DNA of 64,000 bases from DAOUBP01 sp964513075 (GTDB taxonomy: Bacteria > Chloroflexota > Anaerolineae > CG2-30-64-16). Location: NCBI GenBank assembly GCA_964513075.1, contig CAZELR010000013.1:18694-82693 (forward strand), read 5' to 3'. Shown one piece after another: positions 25,120 to 32,953 of this stretch (position 1 is its first letter; every line of letters starts with the position of its first letter). The position numbers and the translations under genes are program-made. The notes under the pieces are model-generated. The model searched no databases and was not told the DNA's origin. It saw nothing but the letters and a program-made list of their open reading frames with translations.

Positions 25120-26487
25120 ATGAATGAATTGGGGTCCCTTAGTGAGCGGGAAATCGAGGTGCTGAAATTGGTGGCGACAGGCGCAACCAATCAGCAGATT
25201 GCGCGCGCGCTGGTGATCAGCCCCAATACGGTCAAGGTGCACCTGCGCAACATCTTTGAGAAGCTCGCTGTGCAGTCGCGCACCGAGGCCACCATGGAAG
25301 CCGTCCGTCGCGGCCTGGTGCCGGTCGGTAGTGCAGCGTTGCTCAGCGAAACAGGCGTGTTGAGCCAGGCCGTGGCCGCATCTCCGCCGGTAGTCGTGAG
25401 CCTGCCCACTGCGCCGGAACGACCGCCCTTGGCGCGCTGGCAGCGCGTCTATATGCTGGCCGCACTGATCGTCGTCGTGTCAGCCGCGTTGGCGCCCGCC
25501 TGGTGGCGGCAGCACAGCCAGACTGCACCCGCTACTGTCTTTAGCGATGCGGGCCAACCACAGATGGCAGTGGCCGCGCGATCCGAGGTGGCTCGGTGGA
25601 GCGCCGGCGCAGTGTTGCCTGTGGCTTGCAGCCGGCTCGCGCTGGCGGCCGATGCCCGGCGTATCTACGCCATCGGCGGTGAGACGGTGGATGGCGTCAC
25701 CGGAAACGTGAATATCTACGATCCCCAGACGAATGGTTGGTTGTCTGGCGCGCGCAAGCTGACTGCCGTTTCCAACGTGTCCGCGGTCCTGCTTGGCGGC
25801 CGCATTTACGTGCCGGGCGGCACGACGATTACCGGCGGCGTGACGAACGTGTTGGAGGTCTACGACCCGCAGGCGGATACCTGGACACTCAGTGCCCTCC
25901 TTCCCGTGCCTATCGCAGCCTATGGCCTGGCCGCTCTCGATGGCAAGTTGTATCTTTTTGGCGGGTGGGATGGTGAAAAGTACCGCGCTGAGACGCACAT
26001 TTATGACCCGACTGCCGATCGGTGGAGCCTGGGGACGCCGCTGCCCACGCCGCGTGGATTTTTGGCTGCTGCTGCGTTGGGTCAGAAGCTGTATGTGGTG
26101 GGCGGCTATGATGGCAAGCAGGAGCTGACTGAAGTACTGGCCTATGATCCCAATGCTCAGGGTGGGTTGGAGAGCGCGTGGCGATTGCGCGCAGCACTGA
26201 ATCAACCGCGTGCGGGACACGGGCTGGCGGTAGTAGGAATGCGCCTATATGCCATCGGCGGTGGTTGGCGCACAACGCTGGCCTACAATGAACAGTACGA
26301 TGCAAAGTTGGACGCGTGGTCGTACATCGGCACCCCGATGGTGGGGCAGTGGCGCAATTTGGGCCTGGTGGCGTTCCAGCAGCGGCTCTACGCTGTGGGC
26401 GGCTGGGCTGGCGCCTACCTGGACGCTAACGAACAATATCAGGCGTTGATCCGGCAGTTGTTACCGTTGGGCAGTACGGGTGGCTAG
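25120..26487 (+). CDS. membrane-tethered LuxR-type regulator with Kelch beta-propeller
   Basis: 455 residues in three parts. Residues 5-65 form a LuxR (GerE) helix-turn-helix: LSEREIEVLKLVATGATN, then ISPNTVKVHLRNIFEKL. A single membrane helix lies at 108-129. About six Kelch repeats follow (160-450), each with a double Gly and YDP/W pattern such as KLYLFGGWDGEK and LYVVGGYDGK. This predicts DNA binding in the cytosol and a propeller outside. The ATG abuts a repeat array and has no ribosome site. It faces the recombinase homologue with a 2-base gap. Its targets are unknown. Confidence 0.85.
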   Translation: MNELGSLSEREIEVLKLVATGATNQQIARALVISPNTVKVHLRNIFEKLAVQSRTEATMEAVRRGLVPVGSAALLSETGVLSQAVAASPPVVVSLPTAPERPPLARWQRVYMLAALIVVVSAALAPAWWRQHSQTAPATVFSDAGQPQMAVAARSEVARWSAGAVLPVACSRLALAADARRIYAIGGETVDGVTGNVNIYDPQTNGWLSGARKLTAVSNVSAVLLGGRIYVPGGTTITGGVTNVLEVYDPQADTWTLSALLPVPIAAYGLAALDGKLYLFGGWDGEKYRAETHIYDPTADRWSLGTPLPTPRGFLAAAALGQKLYVVGGYDGKQELTEVLAYDPNAQGGLESAWRLRAALNQPRAGHGLAVVGMRLYAIGGGWRTTLAYNEQYDAKLDAWSYIGTPMVGQWRNLGLVAFQQRLYAVGGWAGAYLDANEQYQALIRQLLPLGSTGG

Positions 26488-26489
26488 CA

Positions 26490-27458
26490 TCAAAGCGCGG
26501 GCCGCGCGAGTTTTTGGATCTTGGGGAGCGAGTCGCGCCAGGTGATGTACGAGAGCCCCATTTTCTCGCGTAATTGATCGGCCGCCATGCCGTTGCGGTA
26601 GTCCCGCACCGCGCACGTCCAGCGCAACTGCTCGAATGATGCCCCACCCTTGATGCCGGCCAGGGCCGCCGCATCCTCCAACACATATTCCAGGTTGCGA
26701 GCGGTGCATTCGAACAGATACTCCTTGGGTTTATACTCGCGGACGTATTGGCGGTAGACCGGCGTAAAGTTGGGGCCTAACGCCAGTTTGCGCTCCTTTA
26801 ACGTCTTGCGCGGATCCGCATAGCGCACATAGAGCACCGGCGCCTGGGGACTGGAAAAGTCGATATGTTCCAGCTTGATCTCCACGCACTCGCCTTTTTT
26901 GATGCCCGTCTGCAGCAGCAGCGTTACCAAGAGGTAGGGACGAGCATCCGGCTTTGCTGCCCACAGCAGGTCTCGGGTCACGCGCAGTAGGTCGTTCACC
27001 TCTCCATCATAGAGCACTGTGGGGAGTGGCGTAGTGGGTTGTTCATGCGGCAGCGGCGCGGCCGGATCGGTTGTCAACACGCCGGCATCGGTCAGCCACC
27101 CGAAAAACACTTTCAGGGTGGTGAGCCGTCGTGCATAGGACTTGGGGCTGCACGGAACCCCGCGATCGCCTCGCAGCCACGCCATGAATTGCTCCAGGTG
27201 GGCCTGGCTGATGTCACAAATCGCGTGGCTGGCTCCGGTATACTTGCTGAAAAGGCGTAAATCGGCCTGGAACGCCTTAATGGTGTTCTCGGAGAAGCCC
27301 TGGCGAGTCATGTGGCCGTGAAAGGCATGGGTCGCCGCGGCCAACGTGGCGTCCGGCTTCAGGTCGACCGGTGCAGAGGCCATGGGCCGGACTTGCGTGT
27401 CTGTCGGGTCGGGGTCCGGTTTCTGGTTGGCAAAGAGATCGAGTTGTTCGGTGGACAT
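26490..27458 (-). CDS. tyrosine recombinase-like protein, catalytic residues missing
   Basis: 322 residues with the XerC/XerD layout: SAM-like core-binding domain (about 40-125) and a catalytic-fold domain (150-310). The usual residues are changed: TGIKKGE carries Lys187 where Arg I is expected, Glu276 replaces the His of HxxR (Arg279 kept), Leu302 replaces the second His, and no Tyr follows at the nucleophile position (last Tyr is 304). It probably binds DNA without recombining. GGGAGG lies six bases before the ATG. There are no phage or IS genes nearby. Confidence 0.8.
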   Translation of the reverse strand: MSTEQLDLFANQKPDPDPTDTQVRPMASAPVDLKPDATLAAATHAFHGHMTRQGFSENTIKAFQADLRLFSKYTGASHAICDISQAHLEQFMAWLRGDRGVPCSPKSYARRLTTLKVFFGWLTDAGVLTTDPAAPLPHEQPTTPLPTVLYDGEVNDLLRVTRDLLWAAKPDARPYLLVTLLLQTGIKKGECVEIKLEHIDFSSPQAPVLYVRYADPRKTLKERKLALGPNFTPVYRQYVREYKPKEYLFECTARNLEYVLEDAAALAGIKGGASFEQLRWTCAVRDYRNGMAADQLREKMGLSYITWRDSLPKIQKLARPAL

Positions 27459-27477
27459 GAGGCACCTCCCGCTCGCT

Positions 27478-27503
27478 GGCGCCGCTGTAAGCGCCGTTTT
27501 TTT
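27478..27503 (+). terminator. small hairpin with T7 tract
   Basis: GGCGC (27478-27482) pairs with GCGCC (27491-27495), followed by seven T. It would stop plus-strand transcription running antisense to the recombinase gene. The stem is only 5 bp, so this is tentative. Confidence 0.35.
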
Positions 27504-27527
27504 CTTCGTATAGCAGCATCAACATCA

Positions 27528-27556
27528 ACGATACCAGCATCCCGGTGCTTTGTCAA
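27528..27556 (-). promoter_or_regulatory. promoter for the recombinase homologue
   Basis: TTGACA (27551-27556), a 17-base spacer and TATCGT (27528-27533) on the minus strand, about 70 bases before the ATG. Confidence 0.6.
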
Positions 27557-27575
27557 GCAGGATTTTGAGGATCTA

Positions 27576-28010
27576 ATGCGTATCGCAGAACTTCGTAGTC
27601 CTCGTGCAGTTCTCTGGCTCGTGCGCGGGCTTATCGGCCTGGTGCTGGCATGGAACGTTCAGGCCGCGCTTGCGTTCCTGGTCGCGCCCGCCGGCTACGC
27701 TGCCGGGTTCGAGCTGAGCGGCGCCGCGGGCCAGGCCATGGTCCGCGGGATGGGTGTGCTGTTCCTGATGTGGAACGTGCCCTATGCCGTCGCGCTGTGG
27801 CATCCGATCCGGCGCCGGATTTCGCTCTATGAGGCGCTTGCCATGCAGGCCATCGGCGTGATCGGAGAGAGCGCGATACGCTGGTCGCTGGGCGACGCGC
27901 ACCCTGTCGCGGCCGCGAGTGTAATGCGCTTCATCGCCTTCGATGGTACCGGGCTGATGTTGTTAGCGCTGGCAGCCTGGATGGTGCGGCGCACCCTGCG
28001 GCGCACCTAG
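27576..28010 (+). CDS. small integral membrane protein
   Basis: 144 residues from the ATG at 27576 with GAGG five bases upstream. Four hydrophobic segments (about 13-34, 50-68, 82-98, 118-136) separated by short basic loops suggest a four-helix membrane protein. No catalytic motif or family is recognised. It faces the coiled-coil gene with an 8-base gap. Confidence 0.7.
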   Translation: MRIAELRSPRAVLWLVRGLIGLVLAWNVQAALAFLVAPAGYAAGFELSGAAGQAMVRGMGVLFLMWNVPYAVALWHPIRRRISLYEALAMQAIGVIGESAIRWSLGDAHPVAAASVMRFIAFDGTGLMLLALAAWMVRRTLRRT

Positions 28011-28018
28011 CCCGAAAC

Positions 28019-28627
28019 TTATCCTCCCGCGCCCAGATGTTGCGAGAGCCGATCCAGTTTGGCCTCGACCCGCGCCAATTGGGCGGCCAATTCGGCGACT
28101 TTCTTTTTTAGTTCGCCGTTGTCTGGCCCTGGCTCCGGCTCTGGTTTGGGTTCTGATTCTGGCTTCGGTTGGGCTGATCGCTCACGGAACACCAGGTGAT
28201 AGCACACGTGCCGTCCCGCGGGCAGCCCCAACCCACCGATCACATCGCTCAATACGTTGCCATCTCGATCGCCGACAAAGATCGCCAGTGGACCTTGCCC
28301 GGACGGATTATACTTGTTCGTGATCATATGCTGGTAGGGGTAGTTGGGGTTGCCGGGCAGTCCCGTGTTCTCAAAGCGGCGGGGATACTGCCAGTTTTGC
28401 CACGGCCAGCCCATGTAGCAGTGGACCTGCTGCGGTAGGCCGGTCGCATCCAGTACGTGCACACTGGCGACGGTTTGCCCTTGGGCTGCTGTTTCGTCGA
28501 TCAGCTCGGCCTTGATTAATTCATATTTGGTTCCGGGCGCAGGCAGATATTCCAATTTGACGCCGATGATCATGTTTTGGGCGTCGACAACGAAGTCGCG
28601 ACAATTTTCTGCACGGGGATCAGTCAC
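28019..28627 (-). CDS. hypothetical protein with C-terminal coiled coil
   Basis: 202 residues from GTG at 28627 with AAAGGAG about eight bases before it. Residues 1-155 look like a compact beta-rich domain (CRDFVVDAQNMIIGVKLEYL, HCYMGWPWQNWQYP, IFVGDRDGNVLSD). A Pro/Glu linker follows (PKPESEPKPEPEPG) and then a short coiled coil (ELKKKVAELAAQLARVEAKL). It starts 13 bases after the patatin gene stops, so the two form a unit. I do not recognise the family. Confidence 0.7.
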   Translation of the reverse strand: MTDPRAENCRDFVVDAQNMIIGVKLEYLPAPGTKYELIKAELIDETAAQGQTVASVHVLDATGLPQQVHCYMGWPWQNWQYPRRFENTGLPGNPNYPYQHMITNKYNPSGQGPLAIFVGDRDGNVLSDVIGGLGLPAGRHVCYHLVFRERSAQPKPESEPKPEPEPGPDNGELKKKVAELAAQLARVEAKLDRLSQHLGAGG

Positions 28628-28640
28628 GGGAATCTCTCCT

Positions 28641-29888
28641 TTAGCGCTGCAGAATAGTGGACGCTGCCTCATTGGCCAGCGAGCGGGCTGCATCGGATGC
28701 CGAGAAGTCATCGGCGCCGGTCAGCCCACGGGTGCCTTCCAGCACCGTCTGCTTTGCCAGAAAGGCGCGCATGGCTTGCCGTCCTGCCTCCACCAAATCC
28801 TCTCGCTCAGCGTCAGTCATGTCAAATTGAGTAGTGCCGTAGCCGCCGGCCGGTAGCCGCACAACGTGCTTGGCAAATACCGCGATGGCCATGTTATCGT
28901 GCGCCATGGTGGCCGTGTTCATCAACCGGTGCAGGCGATTGAAGGTGCGCAACTCCCCGATGGCCAAACCGCGCCCGGCGCCGAGCCTTGCTTGCATCGG
29001 TACAGGTATTGTCTCATCGATCAACAGCCCCAAGACGTTCTTATCGTGCACCGGCCCAACCACCGCCGCCACATCGGCGCGATCGGCCAGGAAGAGCGAG
29101 ATCGGGAAGTTGGAGAGCAAACCGCCGTCCACGATCACGTGACCCGTCACATCGCTTGCTGTCAGGCGCTCCTGTTCGGCGTTCCAGGCGAAGTAGGGTC
29201 CCCATTCTTTGCGCCACTCTACCTCTTGCCAGAGCAGCGGCACGCTCATGGACATGCGGGCCGCCCACACGACCGGGCAGTCGGGCGCGGTGCGATGGTT
29301 GAGCAGCAGTGGCCGTGCGTCCGTAGTGTCCGCCGCTACCAACGTTAACTCGGTTTGGGTCGCATTGAAGAATTCCCGAAGCGTGAGCCCGCCGAAATGC
29401 CGCGGCTCGCCGTTTACGCTGCCGCTGTTGAGCATCTGCTCCAGCCAGGTCACAAAGGGATCCGCAGAATACCAGCCCCCGCGTTCAATGAATGAGAAGA
29501 GGTGTTGCCCGATGGCGCTCTCAGCTAGCTGGTCCGCGATCCAGTTATCGAGCTTTTCCTCGGCAAAGTCAGGCACGAAGGGCAAGTTCAGGTCGGCCAG
29601 CAGCTTACGGATGGCGCTGTGGCGCACTGAGTCCTTATCGAAGCGCGCCGGATTGCCCAGGAAGCTCTCGAAGACCGGCTTGCCTTGGCTGTCCTTCTCG
29701 GCCAGCGCGGCCAGCATCTCATCGGGCGTGTACCCGGCGGCGAGCGTCACCGCAGTGATCGCTCCGGCGGATGTGCCGAGCAAACGGCCGTGCGTCCGAG
29801 TCTCGTCCCGGAACAGCTCTTGCAGCGCGCCGACGAAGACCATGCCTTTGGCTCCGCCGCCTTCAAAAATCATATCGATGCGAGACAT
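28641..29888 (-). CDS. patatin-like phospholipase
   Basis: 415 residues from the ATG at 29888, with GGAGG four bases before it. The Ser-Asp dyad is complete: oxyanion loop GGGAKG at 10-15, nucleophile Ser40 in GTSAG, and the Asp in VIVDGGLLSNFP. Predicted to hydrolyse acyl esters of membrane lipids. No signal peptide is seen. Its promoter's -10 box overlaps an FNR-like dyad, implying repression by a Crp/Fnr-family protein. The coiled-coil protein downstream is its only clear partner. Confidence 0.9.
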   Translation of the reverse strand: MSRIDMIFEGGGAKGMVFVGALQELFRDETRTHGRLLGTSAGAITAVTLAAGYTPDEMLAALAEKDSQGKPVFESFLGNPARFDKDSVRHSAIRKLLADLNLPFVPDFAEEKLDNWIADQLAESAIGQHLFSFIERGGWYSADPFVTWLEQMLNSGSVNGEPRHFGGLTLREFFNATQTELTLVAADTTDARPLLLNHRTAPDCPVVWAARMSMSVPLLWQEVEWRKEWGPYFAWNAEQERLTASDVTGHVIVDGGLLSNFPISLFLADRADVAAVVGPVHDKNVLGLLIDETIPVPMQARLGAGRGLAIGELRTFNRLHRLMNTATMAHDNMAIAVFAKHVVRLPAGGYGTTQFDMTDAEREDLVEAGRQAMRAFLAKQTVLEGTRGLTGADDFSASDAARSLANEAASTILQR

Positions 29889-29932
29889 GTTGCCTCCAAG
29901 TGCACGCAATAGGTGAAATTTCCTGGCAGAAT

Positions 29933-29946
29933 ATGATCTATATCAT
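29933..29946. promoter_or_regulatory. FNR/CRP-like operator over the patatin promoter
   Basis: ATGATCTATATCAT, inside the longer dyad ATATGAT-CTAT-ATCATAT (29931-29948). It matches the FNR layout of two 5-bp half sites and a 4-bp spacer, with ATGAT for TTGAT. It overlaps the patatin -10 box (29942-29947). A near-identical site precedes the crp/fnr gene at 63223-63236. Confidence 0.65.
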
Positions 29947-29970
29947 ATCACCACTTAAGATGCCTGTCAA
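29942..29970 (-). promoter_or_regulatory. patatin operon promoter
   Basis: Consensus TTGACA (29965-29970), 17-base spacer and TATGAT (29942-29947) on the minus strand, about 50 bases before the ATG. Confidence 0.75.
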
Positions 29971-30009
29971 TTCGATTATCGCTCAAGCATCGGTCTAACG
30001 ATGCACAAA

Positions 30010-30038
30010 TTGACACTCCTTGTGATGACGGGTATAAT
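30010..30038 (+). promoter_or_regulatory. aconitase promoter, exact consensus
   Basis: TTGACA (30010-30015), 17 bases, TATAAT (30033-30038): a perfect sigma-70 consensus pair. Transcription start is expected near 30045, about 38 bases before the ATG. Confidence 0.88.
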
Positions 30039-30082
30039 CATCCAGTAATCTTATCTGTAGTCTGCTGCCAGGAGTGAGCCCT

Positions 30083-32869
30083 ATGTCTGAGATGATTCAC
30101 GACCCGTTCAACGCCCGCACTCGTCTTGCTGGCGCGGGCGAACCGACCGTATACTACCGCCTTGCCGCCCTCGAGGAGGCCGGCTTGGGTCGGATCTCCC
30201 GCCTGCCTTTCTCGATCAAGGTGCTCCTGGAGGCGCTGCTGCGCCAGGTGGATGGGTTTGCGGTCACCGAAGAAGATGTCCGCCGCCTCGCGGCATGGGA
30301 CGCGGCAAACCCGGCGCCGCTGGAATTGCCGTTTAAGCCGGCGCGCGTGGTTATGCAGGATTTCACCGGCGTGCCCGCTGTGGTCGATCTTGCTGCGATG
30401 CGTTCGGCCATGGCTCGAGCCGGCGGCGACCCGACGCGCGTTAATCCGCTGATCCCGGTGGATCTGGTCATCGACCATTCGGTGCTGGTCGATGACTTTG
30501 GGTCCGCAAACGCGCTGTTTTACAACGCTGAGCGAGAGTTTGAGCGCAACCGCGAGCGTTACGAGTTCCTCAAGTGGGGCCAGAACGCCTTTGCCAACTT
30601 CCGCGTCGTGCCTCCGGCCACCGGCATCGTGCACCAGGTGAACCTGGAGTATTTGGCGAACGTCGTTCAACAGAGGCCAGAAGCCGCTTCACGTACTATG
30701 CAGCACGTAGCACGCAGCACGCAACACTTAGCCTACCCCGACACTGTCGTCGGCACCGACAGCCATACCACCATGATCAACGGCTTGGGCGTCCTGGGCT
30801 GGGGCGTGGGCGGCATCGAGGCTGAGGCAGTGATGCTGGGGCAGCCCATTTACATGCTCACTCCTCAGGTAATCGGCTTTCGGCTGACCGGCGTCCTGCC
30901 GGAGGGCGCTACGGCCACCGATCTGGTGCTCACGGTGACTCAGATGTTGCGGGCGCGGGGTGTAGTGGATAAGTTCGTGGAGTTCTTCGGGCCGGGCGTG
31001 GGCAAGCTGAGCCTGCCCGACCGAGCTACCATTGCCAATATGGCGCCCGAGTATGGCGCAACCATGGGCTTCTTCCCCGTGGACGGCGAGACGCTCAGAT
31101 ACCTGGCGCTCTCCGGCCGGCCGGCTGAACTGGTGGATTTGGTCGAACGTTACAGCAAGGCCCAGGGCCTCTTCCGCACAGATGAAATGCCCGACCCCAT
31201 CTTCACCGACACGCTCGAACTCGACATGTCAACAGTTGTGCCCAGCCTCGCTGGTCCCAAGCGCCCCCAGGACCGCGTCACCCTGGCCGGCGGTGTGAAA
31301 GCGAGTTTTCGCAAGGCATTTCCCGACGCTGACGAACGACGAATGACGGACGACGAACGAGAGTTGACGGACGTCCTTCGTCATGGCTCGGTCGTCATCG
31401 CCGCCATTACCTCTTGCACCAACACCAGCAATCCCAGTGTCATGGTGGCCGCGGGGCTGCTGGCCAAGAAGGCCGTTGAGCGAGGCTTGGCCGCTAAGCC
31501 CTGGGTTAAGACTAGCCTGGCGCCCGGTTCCAAGGTGGTGACAAGTTACTTGGATGCTGCCGGACTGACTCCCTACCTGGAGCAGGTCGGCTTCTATACG
31601 GTCGGTTACGGCTGCACCACGTGTATCGGAAACTCCGGCCCGCTGCCGGTAGAGGTCGCCGCGGCGATTCAAGCGGAAGACTTGGTGGTTGCTGCTGTGA
31701 TTTCGGGCAACCGCAATTTCGAGGGCCGCGTCCATCCGTTGGTCAAGGCCAATTACCTGGCCAGCCCTCCGCTGGTGGTGGCCTACGCCCTGGCTGGCAC
31801 AGTCGACATCGACTTGAGCCAGGAGCCGGTCGGTATGGGCCAGGACGGGACGCCGGTTTACCTCGTTGATATCTGGCCCAGCCAGGACGAAATAAAAGCC
31901 GCTATCGCGTCCAGTCTGAACGCTGCAATGTACCGTCAACAGTACGCCGACGTGTTCACCGGCAATCCGATGTGGAATGCAGTAGCTGTGCCGCAGGAGG
32001 CCGCTTACCGCTTCGACCCGGCCAGCACCTACATCCAGGAGCCGCCCTACTTCGTGGATCTGGCGCCCGAGCCCGCACCGCGCGGAGATATCCTGGGCGC
32101 GAAAGTGTTGGCGGTGCTCGGCGATAGCGTCACCACCGATCATATCTCCCCTGCAGGGTCTATCGCGACCAAGAGCCCGGCCGGGCAATACCTCCTGGAG
32201 CGCGGCGTGCCGGAAATCGACTTCAACCAGTATGGCACCCGCCGCGGCAATCATGAGGTGATGATGCGCGGCACCTTCGCGAATATTCGTATCAAGAACA
32301 AGTTGGTGCCGGGAGTCGAGGGTGGGTATACGACATTTCAGGAGTCAGTTGTCAGGGGTCAGGAGTCAGGTGACGCACACCACGCACCACGCACCACGCA
32401 ATACGCATCAACGATCTTGTCGATTTATGACGCGGCCATGAAGTATGTGGCGGCCGGCGTCCCGACGATCATCCTCGCGGGTAAGGAGTACGGCACCGGT
32501 TCGAGCCGGGATTGGGCGGCCAAGGGACCGTTCCTGCAGGGTGTCAAGGCGGTCATTGCTGAGAGCTTCGAGCGCATCCACCGCAGCAACCTGGTGGGCA
32601 TGGGCATCCTGCCGTTGGTGTTTATGCCGGGTCAGAATGCTGACAGCCTGGGGCTGACCGGGTTCGAGACGTTTGATATCATCGGTGAATCAGCGAATGG
32701 TGAGTGGCAGATGGCGCCCAAACAGGTGTTGACGGTGCGCGCAACTGACGCAGATGGCAATGTCAAGGAATTCCAGGTCCGGTCGCGCGTTGACACGCCG
32801 GTAGAGGTCGTCTATTATCAAAATGGTGGTATCTTGCACACGGTGCTGCGACACATGATGAAGGCGTAA
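30083..32869 (+). CDS. acnA: aconitate hydratase
   Basis: AcnA/IRP-type enzyme (928 residues from the ATG at 30083 with AGGAG eight bases before) that interconverts citrate and isocitrate with a [4Fe-4S] cluster. Cluster Cys occur in ITSCTNTSNPSVM and GYGCTTCIGNSG. VVGTDSHTTMINGLGVLGWG, SGNRNFEGRVHP and GTGSSRDWAAKGP are conserved. Four stretches are made of short degenerate repeats read in frame: about residues 203-216, 416-431, 752-777 and 869-873. All fall between conserved blocks, so the enzyme is probably active. icd follows 84 bases downstream. Confidence 0.95.
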   Translation: MSEMIHDPFNARTRLAGAGEPTVYYRLAALEEAGLGRISRLPFSIKVLLEALLRQVDGFAVTEEDVRRLAAWDAANPAPLELPFKPARVVMQDFTGVPAVVDLAAMRSAMARAGGDPTRVNPLIPVDLVIDHSVLVDDFGSANALFYNAEREFERNRERYEFLKWGQNAFANFRVVPPATGIVHQVNLEYLANVVQQRPEAASRTMQHVARSTQHLAYPDTVVGTDSHTTMINGLGVLGWGVGGIEAEAVMLGQPIYMLTPQVIGFRLTGVLPEGATATDLVLTVTQMLRARGVVDKFVEFFGPGVGKLSLPDRATIANMAPEYGATMGFFPVDGETLRYLALSGRPAELVDLVERYSKAQGLFRTDEMPDPIFTDTLELDMSTVVPSLAGPKRPQDRVTLAGGVKASFRKAFPDADERRMTDDERELTDVLRHGSVVIAAITSCTNTSNPSVMVAAGLLAKKAVERGLAAKPWVKTSLAPGSKVVTSYLDAAGLTPYLEQVGFYTVGYGCTTCIGNSGPLPVEVAAAIQAEDLVVAAVISGNRNFEGRVHPLVKANYLASPPLVVAYALAGTVDIDLSQEPVGMGQDGTPVYLVDIWPSQDEIKAAIASSLNAAMYRQQYADVFTGNPMWNAVAVPQEAAYRFDPASTYIQEPPYFVDLAPEPAPRGDILGAKVLAVLGDSVTTDHISPAGSIATKSPAGQYLLERGVPEIDFNQYGTRRGNHEVMMRGTFANIRIKNKLVPGVEGGYTTFQESVVRGQESGDAHHAPRTTQYASTILSIYDAAMKYVAAGVPTIILAGKEYGTGSSRDWAAKGPFLQGVKAVIAESFERIHRSNLVGMGILPLVFMPGQNADSLGLTGFETFDIIGESANGEWQMAPKQVLTVRATDADGNVKEFQVRSRVDTPVEVVYYQNGGILHTVLRHMMKA
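30689..30729. repeat. ACGCA-type repeat inside acnA, site 1
   Basis: ACGTACTATGCAGCACGTAG and related words are read in frame and give a segment like RTMQHVARSTQHLA just before the conserved YPDTVVGTDSHTT block. The same words fill intergenic gaps at 32868 and 39052. Confidence 0.75.
31328..31373. repeat. GACGAACGACGAATGACG-type repeat inside acnA, site 2
   Basis: Repeated GACGAACGACG / GACGGACGACG words encode an acidic DERRMTDDERELTD segment in the loop before the HGSVVIAAITSCTN block. Confidence 0.65.
32338..32412. repeat. compound repeat inside acnA, site 3
   Basis: Two kinds of word are joined: AGGAGTCAGTTGTCAGGGGT-type, then ACGCACCACGCACCACGCAA-type. They encode about 25 residues between the swivel-domain block and ILSIYDAAMKY. 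Confidence 0.8.
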
Positions 32870-32919
32870 TGCGTGGTGCGCGAAACGCGATGCGAAACGC
32901 AATACGCAATACGCAATAC
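32868..32919. repeat. AATACGCAATACGCA repeat between acnA and icd
   Basis: Tandem GCGAAACGC and AATACGC words fill most of the acnA-icd gap. Same vocabulary as the insertions within acnA itself. Confidence 0.75.
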
Positions 32920-32953
32920 CTGTTATCGCGTAAACTAACTTGAGGTCAAAGTC

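Noticed and set aside
26490..27458. Integrated element marked by an integrase
   Set aside because: No attachment-site repeats, phage or transfer genes nearby, and the catalytic residues are missing. The tRNA-Gly is 28 kb away.
28019..29888. CBASS defence operon with patatin effector
   Set aside because: No CD-NTase or ancillary Cap genes nearby; kept only as a weak hypothesis for the pair.
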